Source: Wagnerdoeblera intermedia (lineage in GTDB: Bacteria; Pseudomonadota; Alphaproteobacteria; Rhodobacterales; Rhodobacteraceae). Taken from it: 64,000 bases of DNA. Every line of letters begins with the position of its first letter. Within the stretch, counting starts at the first letter, position 1. The notes beneath the pieces were generated by a model. It was given only the letters and a program-made list of their open reading frames with translations. It had not been told where the DNA came from and made no database searches. A program made the translations under genes and the position numbers. Below, one piece after another: positions 1 to 8,490 of the stretch. The DNA lies in NCBI RefSeq assembly GCF_042647465.1, contig NZ_JBHRVN010000004.1; one strand, given 5' to 3'.

Positions 1-678
1 GGTGGCGAAAGGGCCGACGATCCCATAGGCGAGAAACACGCCCAGAAATGTGCCAACGAGAGCGCCACCGATCATTTTTCCAAGGACTTCAGGGGGCTGG
101 TCAATGGATCCCATCGTTTTAATCACACCAAGCACAGCCGCAACAATGCCAAGAGCGGGCAGGCCGTCTGCCATGGTCTGCAGCGCATGGGCAGGGTGCA
201 TCGCATGGTGGCGCAGCGCCTCCATGCGTTTGTCGAGCACTTCTTCGACCTGATGGGGGTCGTCGTAGTTCATTGCCGCCGCGCGCAGGGTATCGGCAAT
301 CAGGCCAACGGCCTCATGGTCTTTGCGAATCTTCGGGTAGCGGGCGAAGATGGAAGATGTTTCAGGCGCCTCGATATGTTCTTCCAGAGCGACCGGGTTG
401 TCGCGGGCCAGGCGTACCAGCTCAAACAACAGGCAGAGCAGATCGCGGTAGTCCGCGGCCTTCCAGGTCGGTCCTTTGAAAACCTTCTTGATATCGCTGA
501 GTGTATGTTTGATGGCGGGCCCGGCATTGCCGACCAGAAAGGCGCCGATTGCGGCCCCGCCGATCATCATCATCTCAAACGGCAGTGAATAAAGGATGAT
601 CGACATTTTCCCGCCAGCGGCGAGATAGCCGCCGAAGACCATGACGAAAACGCAGGCAATACCGATAATTCCGGTCAT
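1..678 (-). CDS. motA: Flagellar motor stator protein MotA (3' part missing)
   Basis: Proton-channel stator subunit of the flagellar motor, in the inner membrane. The reading frame starts at an ATG (676-678) behind GGGAGGT and stays open for 226 codons to the window edge; full MotA is about 285-290 residues, so the end is outside the window. Two N-terminal membrane segments, a cytoplasmic charged loop with ERE-like charges (EEVLDKRMEALRHHAMHPA region) and two C-terminal membrane segments (GLPALGIVAAVLG and GGALVGTFLGVFLAYG) fit MotA in order. It heads away from motE and the fliF operon, as the last visible gene of the leftward flagellar unit. Confidence 0.93.
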   Translation of the reverse strand, partial: MTGIIGIACVFVMVFGGYLAAGGKMSIILYSLPFEMMMIGGAAIGAFLVGNAGPAIKHTLSDIKKVFKGPTWKAADYRDLLCLLFELVRLARDNPVALEEHIEAPETSSIFARYPKIRKDHEAVGLIADTLRAAAMNYDDPHQVEEVLDKRMEALRHHAMHPAHALQTMADGLPALGIVAAVLGVIKTMGSIDQPPEVLGKMIGGALVGTFLGVFLAYGIVGPFAT

Positions 679-732
679 GGGACCTCCCTTGCGATGATCG
701 CTTCAGTGTGTGCGGGCGGGGTTAATTTTTGC

Positions 733-1323
733 CTAGCGTGTGGGCACGCGGGCGTTTCGGCCAGCGAGAATGGCCGAGATGGCATAGGCGGCCTGAGCGT
801 CCATTCCGCTGAGAATTGCGGCGGCGGCTTCGGGGCGAAGGCGGCCGAGGAACCCGGCGGCGAACTGCGGATCCATGGTGGAGAAGAGCGCAGCCGCCTC
901 TTTTGGTTTCATGGCTTCATAAACGGAGGTGAGGCGGGTCAGATCGCCCTCCGCCGCGCCATCAGCACGGGCCAGGGTCTCCGCGAGGGCGGCCTCGGCT
1001 GCCTCAAGCTCGGCGAGACGTTTCCGGATCAGCTCTTCTGCCATGGCCAGGGCGGCGGCCTGCTCCTCGGCGGCATATTCACGGGTGGCCAGACGCTCCT
1101 CGCGTTCACGAAAGGCCGCGAGGACCTCCGGTGTGGTTTTGGTGCAGGTATCCGCGCTGAGCGCCGTCTGGCTTTTTGGTTCCGTTACCTCGTCCGGAGC
1201 AGGTGCGGTGAGCGCCTGCGCTGCTGACCAGCCATCTCCGAGGCGGATCGCGCCTGACGTGAGCATCAACCCGGTGAGAAACATCAATATTCCCCGCGCA
1301 GGGGCTGTTTGTTTTCCGGCCAT
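733..1323 (-). CDS. motE: MotE-like flagellar motility protein
   Basis: 196 residues. An N-terminal hydrophobic segment (about 12-30) is followed by an acidic, Ala/Glu-rich coiled coil (about 65-115) and a C-terminal region resembling the MgtE N-terminal helical repeat (EAAALFSTMDPQFAAGFLGRL, then EAAAAILSGMD). This architecture is that of MotE, described in rhizobia as a periplasmic chaperone for the motor protein MotC. The start ATG overlaps the upstream stop (TGATG), so it is probably translationally coupled to the preceding gene. Sits between fliL and motA. The exact role in this organism is inferred. Confidence 0.75.
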   Translation of the reverse strand: MAGKQTAPARGILMFLTGLMLTSGAIRLGDGWSAAQALTAPAPDEVTEPKSQTALSADTCTKTTPEVLAAFREREERLATREYAAEEQAAALAMAEELIRKRLAELEAAEAALAETLARADGAAEGDLTRLTSVYEAMKPKEAAALFSTMDPQFAAGFLGRLRPEAAAAILSGMDAQAAYAISAILAGRNARVPTR

Positions 1324-1706
1324 CAGGCTGCTCCTGCCGCGGGGCGGATGCGGTAGCGGCGAATCCTTGCGGGCGGCACCGCATGAGGGGTGGCCACCGG
1401 GGGGGCGCGTGTGTCGCCAGGCTCGGGAAGGTCATGGAGAGAGGAGATCAACAGCTCCAGCCGGGCGGTCGCGGCGGCCGCCCGCCGTGTCAGATCTTCG
1501 AGATCACCGGTCGGACCCTCCGCCGCTTTGCGGGCTTTCGCGAGGGCGCGCGTCAGGTCATCAACCTGTCCGCTCAGAATCGCGATGGCGGAGCCCATGT
1601 CGCCTTCAAGGCCGGTAAAGCGCGTGAGCCGCCGTTGCAGCACAAAGCAGTAAAGCGCGGCACCGAAGGCCCCTGCCGCCAGAAAAACGTCAGAAATCAG
1701 CTGCAT
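1323..1706 (-). CDS. Small membrane-anchored flagellar-cluster protein of unknown function
   Basis: 127 residues with one N-terminal membrane segment (about 4-22), a helical middle with coiled-coil character (about 25-95) and a basic Pro/Ala/Arg-rich tail. I do not recognise a functional family. It is locked in a leftward unit fliL - this gene - motE - motA with a one-base overlap to motE, so a role in flagellar assembly or motor function is likely by position only. Confidence 0.7.
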   Translation of the reverse strand: MQLISDVFLAAGAFGAALYCFVLQRRLTRFTGLEGDMGSAIAILSGQVDDLTRALAKARKAAEGPTGDLEDLTRRAAAATARLELLISSLHDLPEPGDTRAPPVATPHAVPPARIRRYRIRPAAGAA

Positions 1707-1717
1707 GGGTTATCCTT

Positions 1718-2197
1718 TCAATTCAGAACAAATTCTGTGATCAGCAGGTCGCGCACCTGGCCGTCGCCTGCGATCAAAGCGATGCGGCGCAAAAGATGAG
1801 CGCGCAGGCGGATCATTGAGGATTGCGCCTCAAGCTCTCCGAGGGTGAGAGCGCTGAGATAGCTGTTCATCATGTCGAGTATCCTTGGCCGCAGTGCCTC
1901 CACCGCAGCACGGGCTCCGGGCTCCACCTCAAGTTGTGCTGTGAGACGCAGATGGCGGCTGCGGCCGCCGGGGCTCAGCGCGACCACCAGCGGATCAAGT
2001 TCAATATAACTCACCGCTCCGCCGGTAGTGCTCCCCTGGCGCGCCCCGGGCGTGCCACCTGGGGGAATCACCCCTGACCAGGTGAGCCAGAAGCCCGCCG
2101 CCAGCGCCGGAAGAGATAGCGCAAGGCCAAGTATTATCGGAATTTTTCCGGATTTCGGCTTTGTGGGAATCCCATCGGTGACTGTGGTGTCGCTCAT
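1718..2197 (-). CDS. fliL: Flagellar basal body-associated protein FliL
   Basis: About 159 residues: short cytoplasmic N-terminus, one membrane segment (IPIILGLALSLPALAAGFWL), and a periplasmic domain with the FliL pattern YIELDPLVVAL, then RHLRLTAQLEV, and a C-terminus ending VRDLLITEFVLN. FliL surrounds the stator units and modulates torque. I start at the ATG at 2195-2197, which has GGAGCC nine bases upstream, instead of the in-frame GTG 24 bases earlier. First gene of the leftward unit, divergent from fliF across a 74-base gap with a CtrA-like box. Confidence 0.88.
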   Translation of the reverse strand: MSDTTVTDGIPTKPKSGKIPIILGLALSLPALAAGFWLTWSGVIPPGGTPGARQGSTTGGAVSYIELDPLVVALSPGGRSRHLRLTAQLEVEPGARAAVEALRPRILDMMNSYLSALTLGELEAQSSMIRLRAHLLRRIALIAGDGQVRDLLITEFVLN

Positions 2198-2240
2198 CGC
2201 TGTGGCTCCTTTTCGTTCCACAGCTATAGCGCTGTCGCCA

Positions 2241-2255
2241 CTAACCGATTGTTAA
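2241..2255. promoter_or_regulatory. CtrA-like binding site between fliL and fliF
   Basis: CTAA-N7-TTAA, one mismatch from the CtrA consensus TTAA-N7-TTAA, 16 bases upstream of the fliF ATG and 43 bases from the fliL start. CtrA controls flagellar genes in many Paracoccaceae, which fits, but one imperfect 8-base match is weak evidence alone. Confidence 0.5.
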
Positions 2256-2271
2256 GCGCGATGGGTCATTG

Positions 2272-3861
2272 ATGAGCGATCACAGGGACCAATCGGAGAA
2301 GCCGATGCAAAAGGGGCTTGCAATCTGGACGGAGCTGGGCGCGCGTCGTCAGGCGCTGTCGATCCTCGCCGTAGCGGCTATGCTCGCGGCGCTTTTTGCG
2401 CTGGGACGACTGGCCATGACGCCGGCGATGACTCTGCTTTATGCGGGGCTGGAGCCGGCGGCCGCAGGTGAGGTGATCCGCGCGCTTGAGCAGCGCGGGG
2501 TTCATTATGAGGTCAGGGGCGAATCGATCTGGGTTGATGAAAAAACCCGCGATGAGCTGCGACTTTCGCTTGCCGGAGAGGGCCTTCCCGCCACGGGGGG
2601 CGGCGGCTACGAGTTGTTGGATTCGCTTTCAGGCTTTGGCACCACGGCGCAGATGTTTGATGCGGCCTGGCTGCGCGCAAAAGAGGGGGAACTGGCGCGG
2701 ACCATCGCGGCCAGTCCGCAGATCCGCTCGGCACGGGTGCATCTGGCGATTCCCGCAACCCGGCCTTTCCGCCGCGATCTGCAACCCTCGGCCTCGGTGA
2801 CGGTGACCACGCTCGCAGGCGGTCTTGCGCCGCAGCAGGCGCAGGCGCTGCGCCATCTGGTGGCCTCTGCGGTGGCGGGCCTTGATCCGGCGCAGGTGGC
2901 CGTCATCGATTCGGCGGGCGGGCTGATCGAGCAGACCGCGACCGGCCCCGCGCGGGCCGAGACGCGTGTGGAAGAGACCCGACGCGCGGTTGAACGTCTG
3001 CTCGCCGCCCGCGTTGGCCAGGGGCGCGCCCTCGTCGAGGTCTCGATCGAACTGCTGACGGATCAGGAATCCGTCAAAGAGCGGCGGATTGAGCCTGACA
3101 GCCGTGTTGTCATTTCGACCGACAGCGAATCGCGCAGCTCTCAGGCCAGCGGGGCCGCACCCGGGGTGACGGTGGCCTCCAATCTGCCGGAAGGCGATGC
3201 GCAGTCCTCTGACGGCCCCCGCAGCCAGGAGGCCCAGTCGCGAGAGCGTATCAATTATGAGGTCTCAGAGACCGCGCGTGAGGTTGTGCGCGGTCCGGGC
3301 GGCGTGCGGCGCCAGACCGTGGCCGTTCTCGTCGACGGGCTGCGTGCCCCCGATGGCACCTGGTCGCCGCGCAGCGACGAGGAACTGGCGGATCTGCGGG
3401 ATCTCGTCGCTTCGGCGGTTGGCTATGATGAGGCGCGGGGCGATGTCATCACGCTGAAATCCATGGAGTTTGAGCCTTTGCCCCTGGGCGAACCCGGGGT
3501 TTTGCCCGGTATGCTCGCCGCGCTGGATGTGATGACGCTGATCCAGATGGCCATCATTGCCGTGGTGGCGCTCGCTGTGGGGCTTTTTGTGATCCGGCCG
3601 CTGCTGAAGGGTCCGGATCGGGTGAGCGGGCCGCTGGCTCTTCCTGCCGCTGATCCTCCAGCGCTGACGGGGGAGGTGCAGAGCGATGAGGCCCTCTCCG
3701 AGGTCGGGGGCGCGTTGTTGCGGGTGGGTCATGACCCGGAGGGCTCTGCCACGGCGCCGCCGGATCCGGTTGACCGTCTGCGCCAGTTGATTGCCGAGCG
3801 GCAGGCCGAATCGGTGGAGATCCTGCGCAGCTGGATGGAAGAGCGGGAGGAGAGCCATTGA
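2272..3861 (+). CDS. fliF: Flagellar MS-ring protein FliF
   Basis: 529 residues, close to the usual 530-570. It forms the inner-membrane MS ring on which the rotor and export gate assemble. Visible: membrane segment about 30-50; ring-building YscJ/FliF domain containing LLYAGLEPAAAGEVI, a GGGGYELLD motif and RVHLAIP; a variable Ser-rich middle; second membrane segment about 420-440 (LIQMAIIAVVALAVGLFVI); a C-terminal amphipathic stretch (DPVDRLRQLIAERQAESVEIL) that in the family binds FliG. The ATG at 2272 is preferred over an adjacent TTG. No strong Shine-Dalgarno is visible. The stop overlaps the fliH start. Confidence 0.95.
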   Translation: MSDHRDQSEKPMQKGLAIWTELGARRQALSILAVAAMLAALFALGRLAMTPAMTLLYAGLEPAAAGEVIRALEQRGVHYEVRGESIWVDEKTRDELRLSLAGEGLPATGGGGYELLDSLSGFGTTAQMFDAAWLRAKEGELARTIAASPQIRSARVHLAIPATRPFRRDLQPSASVTVTTLAGGLAPQQAQALRHLVASAVAGLDPAQVAVIDSAGGLIEQTATGPARAETRVEETRRAVERLLAARVGQGRALVEVSIELLTDQESVKERRIEPDSRVVISTDSESRSSQASGAAPGVTVASNLPEGDAQSSDGPRSQEAQSRERINYEVSETAREVVRGPGGVRRQTVAVLVDGLRAPDGTWSPRSDEELADLRDLVASAVGYDEARGDVITLKSMEFEPLPLGEPGVLPGMLAALDVMTLIQMAIIAVVALAVGLFVIRPLLKGPDRVSGPLALPAADPPALTGEVQSDEALSEVGGALLRVGHDPEGSATAPPDPVDRLRQLIAERQAESVEILRSWMEEREESH

Positions 3862-4445
3862 ACTTTCCACTGAAACTCGAGGAGTTTGAGCCCTCTTCCG
3901 GCCTGACCGAGGGGGCAGACCGGTCAGCGGCGCTGGAAGACAGCCGGCTTGAAGGTTTTGAGCAGGGGTATCAGGCGGGCTGGGAGGATGCAGAGGCGGC
4001 GCGCAGTCAGATCGAAGCGGCGCGGCGCGATGAGGTTATCGCAGCGCTGAAGGCGATTAATCTGACCTTCTCAGCCGCGCGGGCTGAGGTGCTGCAGGCC
4101 CTCGCGCCGCTGATCAATGAGCTTGTCGCCCGCTGCCTTCCCCAGGTTGCCCGCGGGGCCCTCCCCGGTCTTGTGACAGAGGCTCTCGCCCCCTGGGTGG
4201 CAGAGGGGATCACCGATGGGGTCAGCCTCATCTGCAATCCGGAAGACGGGGGCATTCTGCAGGATCTGAGCGCCGCGGTTGAGGGTCTTTCCCTGCAGGA
4301 GGATCCGGGCACCCCGCCAGGCGAGGTCTGGCTGCGGTCGGCCGCGGGCGAACAGCGCATCGATACTGCGGCAGCGCTGGCAGAAGTCACACGCTGCATT
4401 GAAGAATTCTTCACACTGGCTGAGCAGGAGCGCCGACATGGATGA
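3858..4445 (+). CDS. fliH: FliH-like flagellar export ATPase regulator
   Basis: 195 residues, acidic, with the FliH-type N-terminal helical region (GFEQGYQAGWEDAEAARSQIEAARRDEVIAAL, here given in part) and a C-terminal domain resembling V/F-ATPase subunit E. FliH is the peripheral stalk and regulator of the FliI ATPase in flagellar type III export. It starts at TTG, overlapping the fliF stop (TTGA), behind GGGAGGAGAG, so it is translationally coupled. The primary sequence of FliH is poorly conserved, so the call leans on gene order between fliF and fliN. Confidence 0.75.
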   Translation: MNFPLKLEEFEPSSGLTEGADRSAALEDSRLEGFEQGYQAGWEDAEAARSQIEAARRDEVIAALKAINLTFSAARAEVLQALAPLINELVARCLPQVARGALPGLVTEALAPWVAEGITDGVSLICNPEDGGILQDLSAAVEGLSLQEDPGTPPGEVWLRSAAGEQRIDTAAALAEVTRCIEEFFTLAEQERRHG

Positions 4446-4713
4446 CCCGAGAATGACGCCTCAAAACCCCTTCGCAAGTCTGCCGATCGAAATCACGGTC
4501 TGTGTCGGAAAAGCCCGGGCCCGGGTGAAAGACCTGCTGCGACTTGGCCCGGATGCGGTGCTGGTGCTCGACCGTCGGGTTGAGGATCCGGTCGAACTTT
4601 ATGTGGGCGGGCGGCTGATCGCGCGCGGCGAATTGCAGGAACAGCCCGGAGAGCCCCCTGGCACGCTTGCCGTGCGACTGACCGAGGTGACCGGCGGGCA
4701 GGAGGGGCTGTGA
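4438..4713 (+). CDS. fliN: Flagellar motor switch protein FliN
   Basis: 91 residues, one SpoA (surface presentation of antigens) domain filling the C-terminal three quarters: LPIEITVCVGKARARVKDLL, LGPDAVLVLDRRVEDPVELYV and GGRLIARGEL are the conserved blocks (each shown in 20 residues or fewer where possible). FliN forms the bottom of the C ring with FliM and docks FliH. The ATG at 4438 overlaps the fliH end by eight bases; its own stop overlaps the fliP GTG. Short but complete for FliN. Confidence 0.92.
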   Translation: MDDPRMTPQNPFASLPIEITVCVGKARARVKDLLRLGPDAVLVLDRRVEDPVELYVGGRLIARGELQEQPGEPPGTLAVRLTEVTGGQEGL

Positions 4714-5426
4714 TCCGGCTTGCTATTCTCCTCGCGGTTCTCGCGGGGCCCGCGGCTGCGCAGGATCTGACCCTCTCTCTGGGAGAGGGGGGCAGCGCGA
4801 GCGGGCGGATTTTGCACCTGCTGGTGCTGGTGACGCTGCTCAGCCTGGTACCCGGACTTGCGGTGATGGTCACCTGTTTTCCCTTTATTGTCACAGTGTT
4901 GTCGATTTTGCGGCAGGCGCTCGGGTTGCAGGCCGCGCCGCCGAATATGCTGATTGTGACCCTGGCGCTCTTCCTCAGCTGGTATGTGATGGATCCTGTG
5001 CTCACGACAGCCTGGGAGGCCGGGGGAGCCCCTTTTGCGGCAGGGCACATGCCCCTCGAGGACGCCTTCCCAAGGGCCGCGACACCGTTTCGCCATTTCA
5101 TGGCGGCGCGCCTGAACCCCGAGACCTTTTCCGCGCTTGAGGCGCTGCGCCCCGGCCTGCCTGTGGTGAGTGACCCCGCTGATGCGGATCTGTCTTTGCT
5201 GATCCCTTCCTTCCTGCTGAGCGAGATTACGCGGGCCTTTCAAATCGGATTTATCTTATTTTTGCCCTTTCTCATCATTGACCTGGTGGTGGCCGCTATC
5301 CTCATGTCGATGGGGATGATGATGGTGCCGCCCGCGATTGTCGCTTTGCCGTTCAAACTGGCCTTCTTTGTGGTGGCGGATGGCTGGACACTGGTCGCCT
5401 CGGCGCTGGTGCGAAGCTATGGGTAG
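4710..5426 (+). CDS. fliP: Flagellar export gate protein FliP
   Basis: 238 residues with a cleavable signal sequence (LAILLAVLAGPAAAQ) and four hydrophobic segments. FliP family blocks are clear: LVPGLAVMVTCFPFIVTVLS, LRQALGLQAAPPNMLIV, LIPSFLLSEITRAFQIGF and VAAILMSMGMMMVPP. FliP forms the core of the flagellar type III export channel with FliQ and FliR. It starts with GTG overlapping the fliN stop. fliQ and fliR do not follow; the next 160 bases hold no gene and then a transporter, so this operon ends here. Confidence 0.95.
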   Translation: MIRLAILLAVLAGPAAAQDLTLSLGEGGSASGRILHLLVLVTLLSLVPGLAVMVTCFPFIVTVLSILRQALGLQAAPPNMLIVTLALFLSWYVMDPVLTTAWEAGGAPFAAGHMPLEDAFPRAATPFRHFMAARLNPETFSALEALRPGLPVVSDPADADLSLLIPSFLLSEITRAFQIGFILFLPFLIIDLVVAAILMSMGMMMVPPAIVALPFKLAFFVVADGWTLVASALVRSYG

Positions 5427-5587
5427 CGGGTTTCGGCAGTTGACGCCTGTGCGGCGCAGGGCCAGTGTCAGAGCAGCCCTGCCAGGCATGGTGCCATGTG
5501 CTTCGGGCGGGTCGGGTGTTCTGAGAACAGATCCCAGGGGCCCGTAATTTTATCCCGGCGCATCAGGCGCCACAGCCGCGTCGAGAC

Positions 5588-7219
5588 ATGACCAAGCCAG
5601 CCCGTTCCGCCTTCTCTCCGCTCAGCTACCCTGCCTATCGGATCATCTGGATTTCGACGCTTTTCGCCAATCTTGGCTCGCTGATCCAAAACGTGGGTGC
5701 GGGCTGGATGATGACCAGCCTGACAGCCTCGCATGATATGATCGCGCTGGTGCAGGCATCGACCACTTTGCCGATCATGCTGCTGGCGATTCCGGCAGGA
5801 GCCATGGCGGATAATTATGACCGGCGCAAAGTGATGCTGGTCTCGCAAAGCTTTATGGCCGTTGTCTCTGCGGCCCTGGCGGCGGCGGCCTGGGCGGGGC
5901 TGCTGACACCCTGGTCGCTTTTGTGTTTCACGTTCCTGCTCGGGCTTGGCACCGCTTTGCATCTGCCGTCCTGGCAGGCCTCGGTCCGGGATCTGGTGCC
6001 GCGCGAAGATCTGGCCTCGGCGGTGACGCTGAATGCCATGAGTTTCAATATGATGCGCTCGCTTGGTCCGGCGATCGGGGGGCTGGTCGTGGCCTGGGCC
6101 GGGCCCTCGGCTGCTTTTGCAATCAATGCGATCAGCTATCTGGCGCTGATCTGGGCGCTTTGGGTCTGGAAGAAGCCGGTTGAGGAAAAAAACCTGCCAG
6201 GAGAGCGGCTTGGATCAGCGATCGCCGTGGGGCTTCGCTATGTGATGCTGTCGCCGAACCTGATCCGGATCATGACGCGGGGCTTCATCTTCGGGATCGC
6301 GGCGGTGGTGCTGCTGGCGCTTTTGCCGGCTGTGACGCGCGATCTGCTGAAAGCTTCGGCAGAGGTTTACGGCATTCTGCTTGGCGCCTTTGGGGTTGGG
6401 GCGATCTTCGGGGCGCTGGCCTCGCCCCGGCTGCGTCAGCATTTCCGGATTGAAACGATCATCGCGGGCTCTTTCGTGGCCTTTGCGGTGGGTGTGACCC
6501 TTCTGGGGCTGTCGCATTCGGTGGCGACGGCGATTCCGGGGCTGATGATTGCGGGCCTGGCCTGGGTGATGGCGCTGTCGCTTTTCAATGTTTCGGCGCA
6601 GCTTGCAACGCCACGCTGGGTGGTGGGGCGGGTTATTGCGATTTATCAGACCGCCACCTTCGGCGGCATGGCCTTTGGCAGCTGGCTTTGGGGGGCGGTC
6701 TCCGAGGTCTGGGGGCCGGTCGCCGCATTGCTGCTGGCCGCGCTTTTCATGCTCGGCGGGGCGCTTTGGGGGCGGTTTTTCCCCATGCCGGAGTTCTCAG
6801 AGGTTGATCTCGACCCCGCCAACAGCTTTCACGCGCCCGCGCTTCGGCTGAACCTGAAGGCGCGGTCGGGGCCGATTATGGTTATGCTTGATTGGGAAAT
6901 CCCCTCTGAGCGCACCGAGGACTTCCTGAAAGAAATGGCAGAGCGTCGCCGGGTGCGGCTGCGTGACGGGGCGCGGCAATGGTCGCTGATGCGCGATCTG
7001 GAAAATCCTGACATCTGGGTTGAGGCCTATCACGTGCCGACCTGGGACGAATATATCCGCCACAACCAGCGCCGTACCCGCAATGATGCGGTGAATTTTG
7101 AGCGTCTTCTGGCGTTGCATAAGGGGCCGGGCCGCCCGGTCGTGCACCGTATGATCGAGCGGCGTGCCGTCACCTCGCATGACGATCTGCCGATTATTGA
7201 GCGTCCCAAGACACTCTGA
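5588..7219 (+). CDS. MFS exporter (MFS_3/EntS-like) with C-terminal ABM-like domain
   Basis: 543 residues, longer than a usual 400-residue MFS protein. Residues about 10-405 carry the twelve membrane segments and the MFS loop motif (GAMADNYDRRKVML). Residues about 425-525 are soluble: an antibiotic-biosynthesis-monooxygenase-like ferredoxin fold (IMVMLDWEIPSERTEDFL ... WVEAYHVPTWDEYIRHNQR). This pairing is known in MFS_3 family members; EntS exports enterobactin, but substrates of most relatives are unknown. It stands alone, with about 110 bases before luxI in the same direction, so export of a small molecule is as far as I would go. Confidence 0.85.
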   Translation: MTKPARSAFSPLSYPAYRIIWISTLFANLGSLIQNVGAGWMMTSLTASHDMIALVQASTTLPIMLLAIPAGAMADNYDRRKVMLVSQSFMAVVSAALAAAAWAGLLTPWSLLCFTFLLGLGTALHLPSWQASVRDLVPREDLASAVTLNAMSFNMMRSLGPAIGGLVVAWAGPSAAFAINAISYLALIWALWVWKKPVEEKNLPGERLGSAIAVGLRYVMLSPNLIRIMTRGFIFGIAAVVLLALLPAVTRDLLKASAEVYGILLGAFGVGAIFGALASPRLRQHFRIETIIAGSFVAFAVGVTLLGLSHSVATAIPGLMIAGLAWVMALSLFNVSAQLATPRWVVGRVIAIYQTATFGGMAFGSWLWGAVSEVWGPVAALLLAALFMLGGALWGRFFPMPEFSEVDLDPANSFHAPALRLNLKARSGPIMVMLDWEIPSERTEDFLKEMAERRRVRLRDGARQWSLMRDLENPDIWVEAYHVPTWDEYIRHNQRRTRNDAVNFERLLALHKGPGRPVVHRMIERRAVTSHDDLPIIERPKTL

Positions 7220-7327
7220 CGCAGGCTCCCGCCCGGCGCGGGGCCGCTCACTACGGGATTTCCCTCATATGCAGATCATGTAGGACAGTTCTATCCTTGC
7301 TCCATAACCGGGGACAGGGAGTTCACC

Positions 7328-7996
7328 ATGATCGTCGTCGTAGACGCACTTAATCGCCATCTGTTCAGTGATATTCTGGACGAGATGTTCCTGCTGCGCG
7401 GCCGGGTTTTCGGCGGGCGTCTGGGCTGGGAAGTCGATGTGAAAGATGGTCGCGAAATCGACCAGTTCGACAACCTCGATCCGGTCTATGTGATCGGTCT
7501 GGACGATGAGGGCCATGTGGTTTCCTGCGTGCGGGCGCTGCAGACGACGGGACCGCATATGCTCTCGGATGTCTTTCAGGTGCTGCTCGACGGAGAGCCG
7601 CCGCTGCGGTCGTCGCAGATCTGGGAATCGACCCGCTTCTGCGTTGACACTGAGCGTCTGACCCGTGACGGCACCATGAAGGGCGTGTCGCAGGCCACCT
7701 GTGAGCTGATGATCGGCTCGCTCGAATACTGCCGCGATGCCGGTGTGACCGATATCGTGACCGTGATTGATCCGGTGATGAACCGGGTTCTGAAGCGGTC
7801 TGACAATGCGCCCTATGATTATCTCGGCTCGACCCACCCAATGGGCAAGGTGCCTGCAATGGCGGCACTTCTGGACTGCAGCGATGAGCGGATTGACCGC
7901 GTGCGTGCCTTTTCGGGCATCCATCACGATGTGATGGCCTCGGAAGAGGATGTGCTTGCCCTGCGGGCCGGCCTGCGCGCGCCGATGGCCGCCTGA
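7328..7996 (+). CDS. luxI: Acyl-homoserine-lactone synthase, LuxI family
   Basis: 222 residues. LuxI enzymes make N-acyl-homoserine lactones from S-adenosylmethionine and acyl-ACP/CoA. The invariant residues are present: R24, F28, W34, D45, D48, R69, E100 and R103 in the pattern LRGRVF-x5-GW-x10-DQFD and IWESTRFCV. An AGGGAG-type ribosome site precedes the ATG. It is followed by a small membrane protein in the same unit and converges on a LuxR gene. Acyl chain length cannot be read from the sequence. Not named more closely because several LuxI paralogues occur in this family. Confidence 0.93.
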   Translation: MIVVVDALNRHLFSDILDEMFLLRGRVFGGRLGWEVDVKDGREIDQFDNLDPVYVIGLDDEGHVVSCVRALQTTGPHMLSDVFQVLLDGEPPLRSSQIWESTRFCVDTERLTRDGTMKGVSQATCELMIGSLEYCRDAGVTDIVTVIDPVMNRVLKRSDNAPYDYLGSTHPMGKVPAMAALLDCSDERIDRVRAFSGIHHDVMASEEDVLALRAGLRAPMAA

Positions 7997-8083
7997 ACAC
8001 TGGAAACGACCACTTCCGGAGCCTCCGGCAGAGTGGTGCAAATGCGTCCGCAGTGAGAGCGGCGCGAAGGAAGGAAAGTTGAA

Positions 8084-8344
8084 ATGGCACTGATCGCACT
8101 GATCGGCGCAAGCGTTTTCGGAATGATCTGCGCGCTGACCGCTTGGGCTTTCGGCGCCGGATTTTCCCTTGTCGCGCTGGCCTATACGGGCGGAGCCTCG
8201 CTGCTGTTTTCGATCGTTCTCATGCGCATGATGGGCGAGCGTCACCCCCGTGGCGAGCGTCTGGCCTATGAGATCGAGGCCGATCTTCTGGCTCTGCAGG
8301 AGGCGGCCACCACCGTCGGGCGTCGCATCGAGCGCAGCGCCTGA
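8084..8344 (+). CDS. Small two-TM membrane protein linked to luxI
   Basis: 86 residues: two hydrophobic segments (about 2-24 and 28-47) then a charged helical tail (ERHPRGERLAYEIEADLLALQ). GGAAAG precedes the ATG. It lies 87 bases after luxI and before the shared terminator, so it is probably cotranscribed. It aligns by eye with the protein at 14324-14656: both share IG-x2-V/F-G, an aromatic-rich turn, YxxxG, then LMR and an acidic tail. No function is known to me. Confidence 0.8.
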   Translation: MALIALIGASVFGMICALTAWAFGAGFSLVALAYTGGASLLFSIVLMRMMGERHPRGERLAYEIEADLLALQEAATTVGRRIERSA

Positions 8345-8443
8345 CAGAGTTCCGAGCATGCGGCAGGGGGCCTTGCCCGCTGCAGCCATCCGACAGGTCT
8401 CCCCGGGCCTGGTGTTCCCCAACATGGGATGTCACGCATGTTC

Positions 8444-8490
8444 CCGACCGTCCGTCCCGATGCTCCCCGGGACGGACGGTCGGTTCTTTT
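8444..8490. terminator. Shared bidirectional terminator between luxI unit and luxR
   Basis: Perfect 16-bp stem: 8444-8459 pairs with 8468-8483 around an 8-base loop, then TTCTTTT on the + strand. It lies exactly between the convergent luxI unit and luxR; the luxR stop (8489) sits in the T-tract. Confidence 0.9.
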
